A stretch of 5,537 bases of DNA. Source: an uncultured Ruminococcus sp. Lineage in GTDB: Bacteria > Bacillota > Clostridia > Oscillospirales > Ruminococcaceae. Below are positions 5,394-5,537 of the stretch, piece by piece (position 1 is the stretch's first letter; each line of letters opens with the position of its first letter). A program made the translations under genes and the position numbers. The stretch covers positions 1-5,537 of the forward strand of contig UQEM01000154.1 of NCBI GenBank assembly GCA_900540005.1. The letters run 5' to 3'. The notes beneath the pieces are model-generated. The model was given only the letters and a program-made list of their open reading frames with translations, did no database searches and was not told where the DNA came from.

Positions 5394-5422
5394 ATTATAG
5401 CACAAAAAATTTGTGATGTCAA
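5394..5422 (-). promoter_or_regulatory. Consensus promoter of the queL-yhhQ operon
   Basis: On the minus strand a perfect -35 TTGACA (5417-5422), 17-base spacer, and perfect -10 TATAAT (5394-5399) preceded by TGC, an extended -10. This is the strongest promoter in the window. Expected start is at about 5386-5388, exactly where the aptamer-like P1 stem begins. That fits an operon controlled after initiation and not at the promoter. The 66 bases between this promoter and the right adapter show no gene. Confidence 0.9.
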
Positions 5423-5488
5423 CAGTTAAATAAAAAAATTTACGGCGGCAGAAATACGCTTTTAGGGAGTGTTGACACTAAGATAATA

Positions 5489-5537
5489 CTGTCTCTTATA
5501 CACATCTCCGAGCCCACGAGACTCGACGTCATCTCGT
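5489..5537 (+). other. Illumina Nextera i7-side adapter (synthetic, not genomic)
   Basis: Bases 5489-5507 are the Tn5 mosaic end in reverse complement (CTGTCTCTTATACACATCT), 5508-5522 the Nextera read-2 adapter remainder, 5523-5530 (TCGACGTC) the i7 index position, and 5531-5537 (ATCTCGT) the start of the P7 sequence. Genomic sequence ends at 5488. Confidence 0.98.

Noticed and set aside
5168..5416. Plus-strand frame of 82 codons across the queL leader
   Set aside because: It is antisense to the promoter, riboswitch-like leader and queL N-terminus, with no ribosome site.
5472..5488. TTGACA at 5472-5477 as the -35 of a rightward gene
   Set aside because: The place where a -10 would fall is already adapter sequence, so the call cannot be tested.

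Overview
The window is one assembled or long-read molecule, not an excised piece of chromosome. Bases 1-49 and 5489-5537 are Illumina Nextera adapter and index sequence, so the biological insert is 50-5488. The insert looks like a Gram-positive anaerobic gut or rumen bacterium, most likely a Ruminococcus-type member of the Oscillospiraceae/Ruminococcaceae. The reasons are a mid-40s G+C appearance, strong AGGAGG-type ribosome sites, TTGACA/TATAAT promoters with 17-base spacers, and a gene set (TspO, DacF-like protein, SPSTQ-type amidase, QueL with a YhhQ-type transporter) familiar from that group. This placement is inference, with no marker gene to confirm it.

Left block (139-1392, minus strand): a metallophosphoesterase followed 52 bases later by tspO. 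The pair appears to be transcribed from one promoter at 1364-1392. The Shine-Dalgarno site of tspO is buried in a 10-bp hairpin. Middle (1450-2983, plus strand): a divergently transcribed, membrane-anchored protein with the fold of a DacF-type D-alanyl-D-alanine carboxypeptidase. Its catalytic SxxK and SxN motifs are destroyed while KTG is kept, so it looks like a pseudoenzyme. It ends at a bidirectional hairpin terminator that it shares with a convergent amidase-SH3b gene (2986-3723, minus strand).

Right block (3815-5422, minus strand): a queuosine-salvage operon. A near-perfect consensus promoter starts a leader of about 118 nt that resembles a preQ1-class riboswitch. The leader then has a Shine-Dalgarno, a 12-codon micro-ORF, and a terminator hairpin lying inside that micro-ORF. 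After it come queL (radical SAM queuine lyase) and an overlapping yhhQ-type queuosine-precursor transporter, closed by a strong terminator. QueL makes preQ1, so a preQ1-sensing leader would give product feedback.

The most interesting signals are the riboswitch/micro-ORF/attenuator arrangement ahead of queL, the dead carboxypeptidase, and the self-sequestered tspO ribosome site. No tRNA, rRNA, CRISPR array, insertion sequence or phage gene was seen. No gene-free stretch longer than about 220 bases exists.
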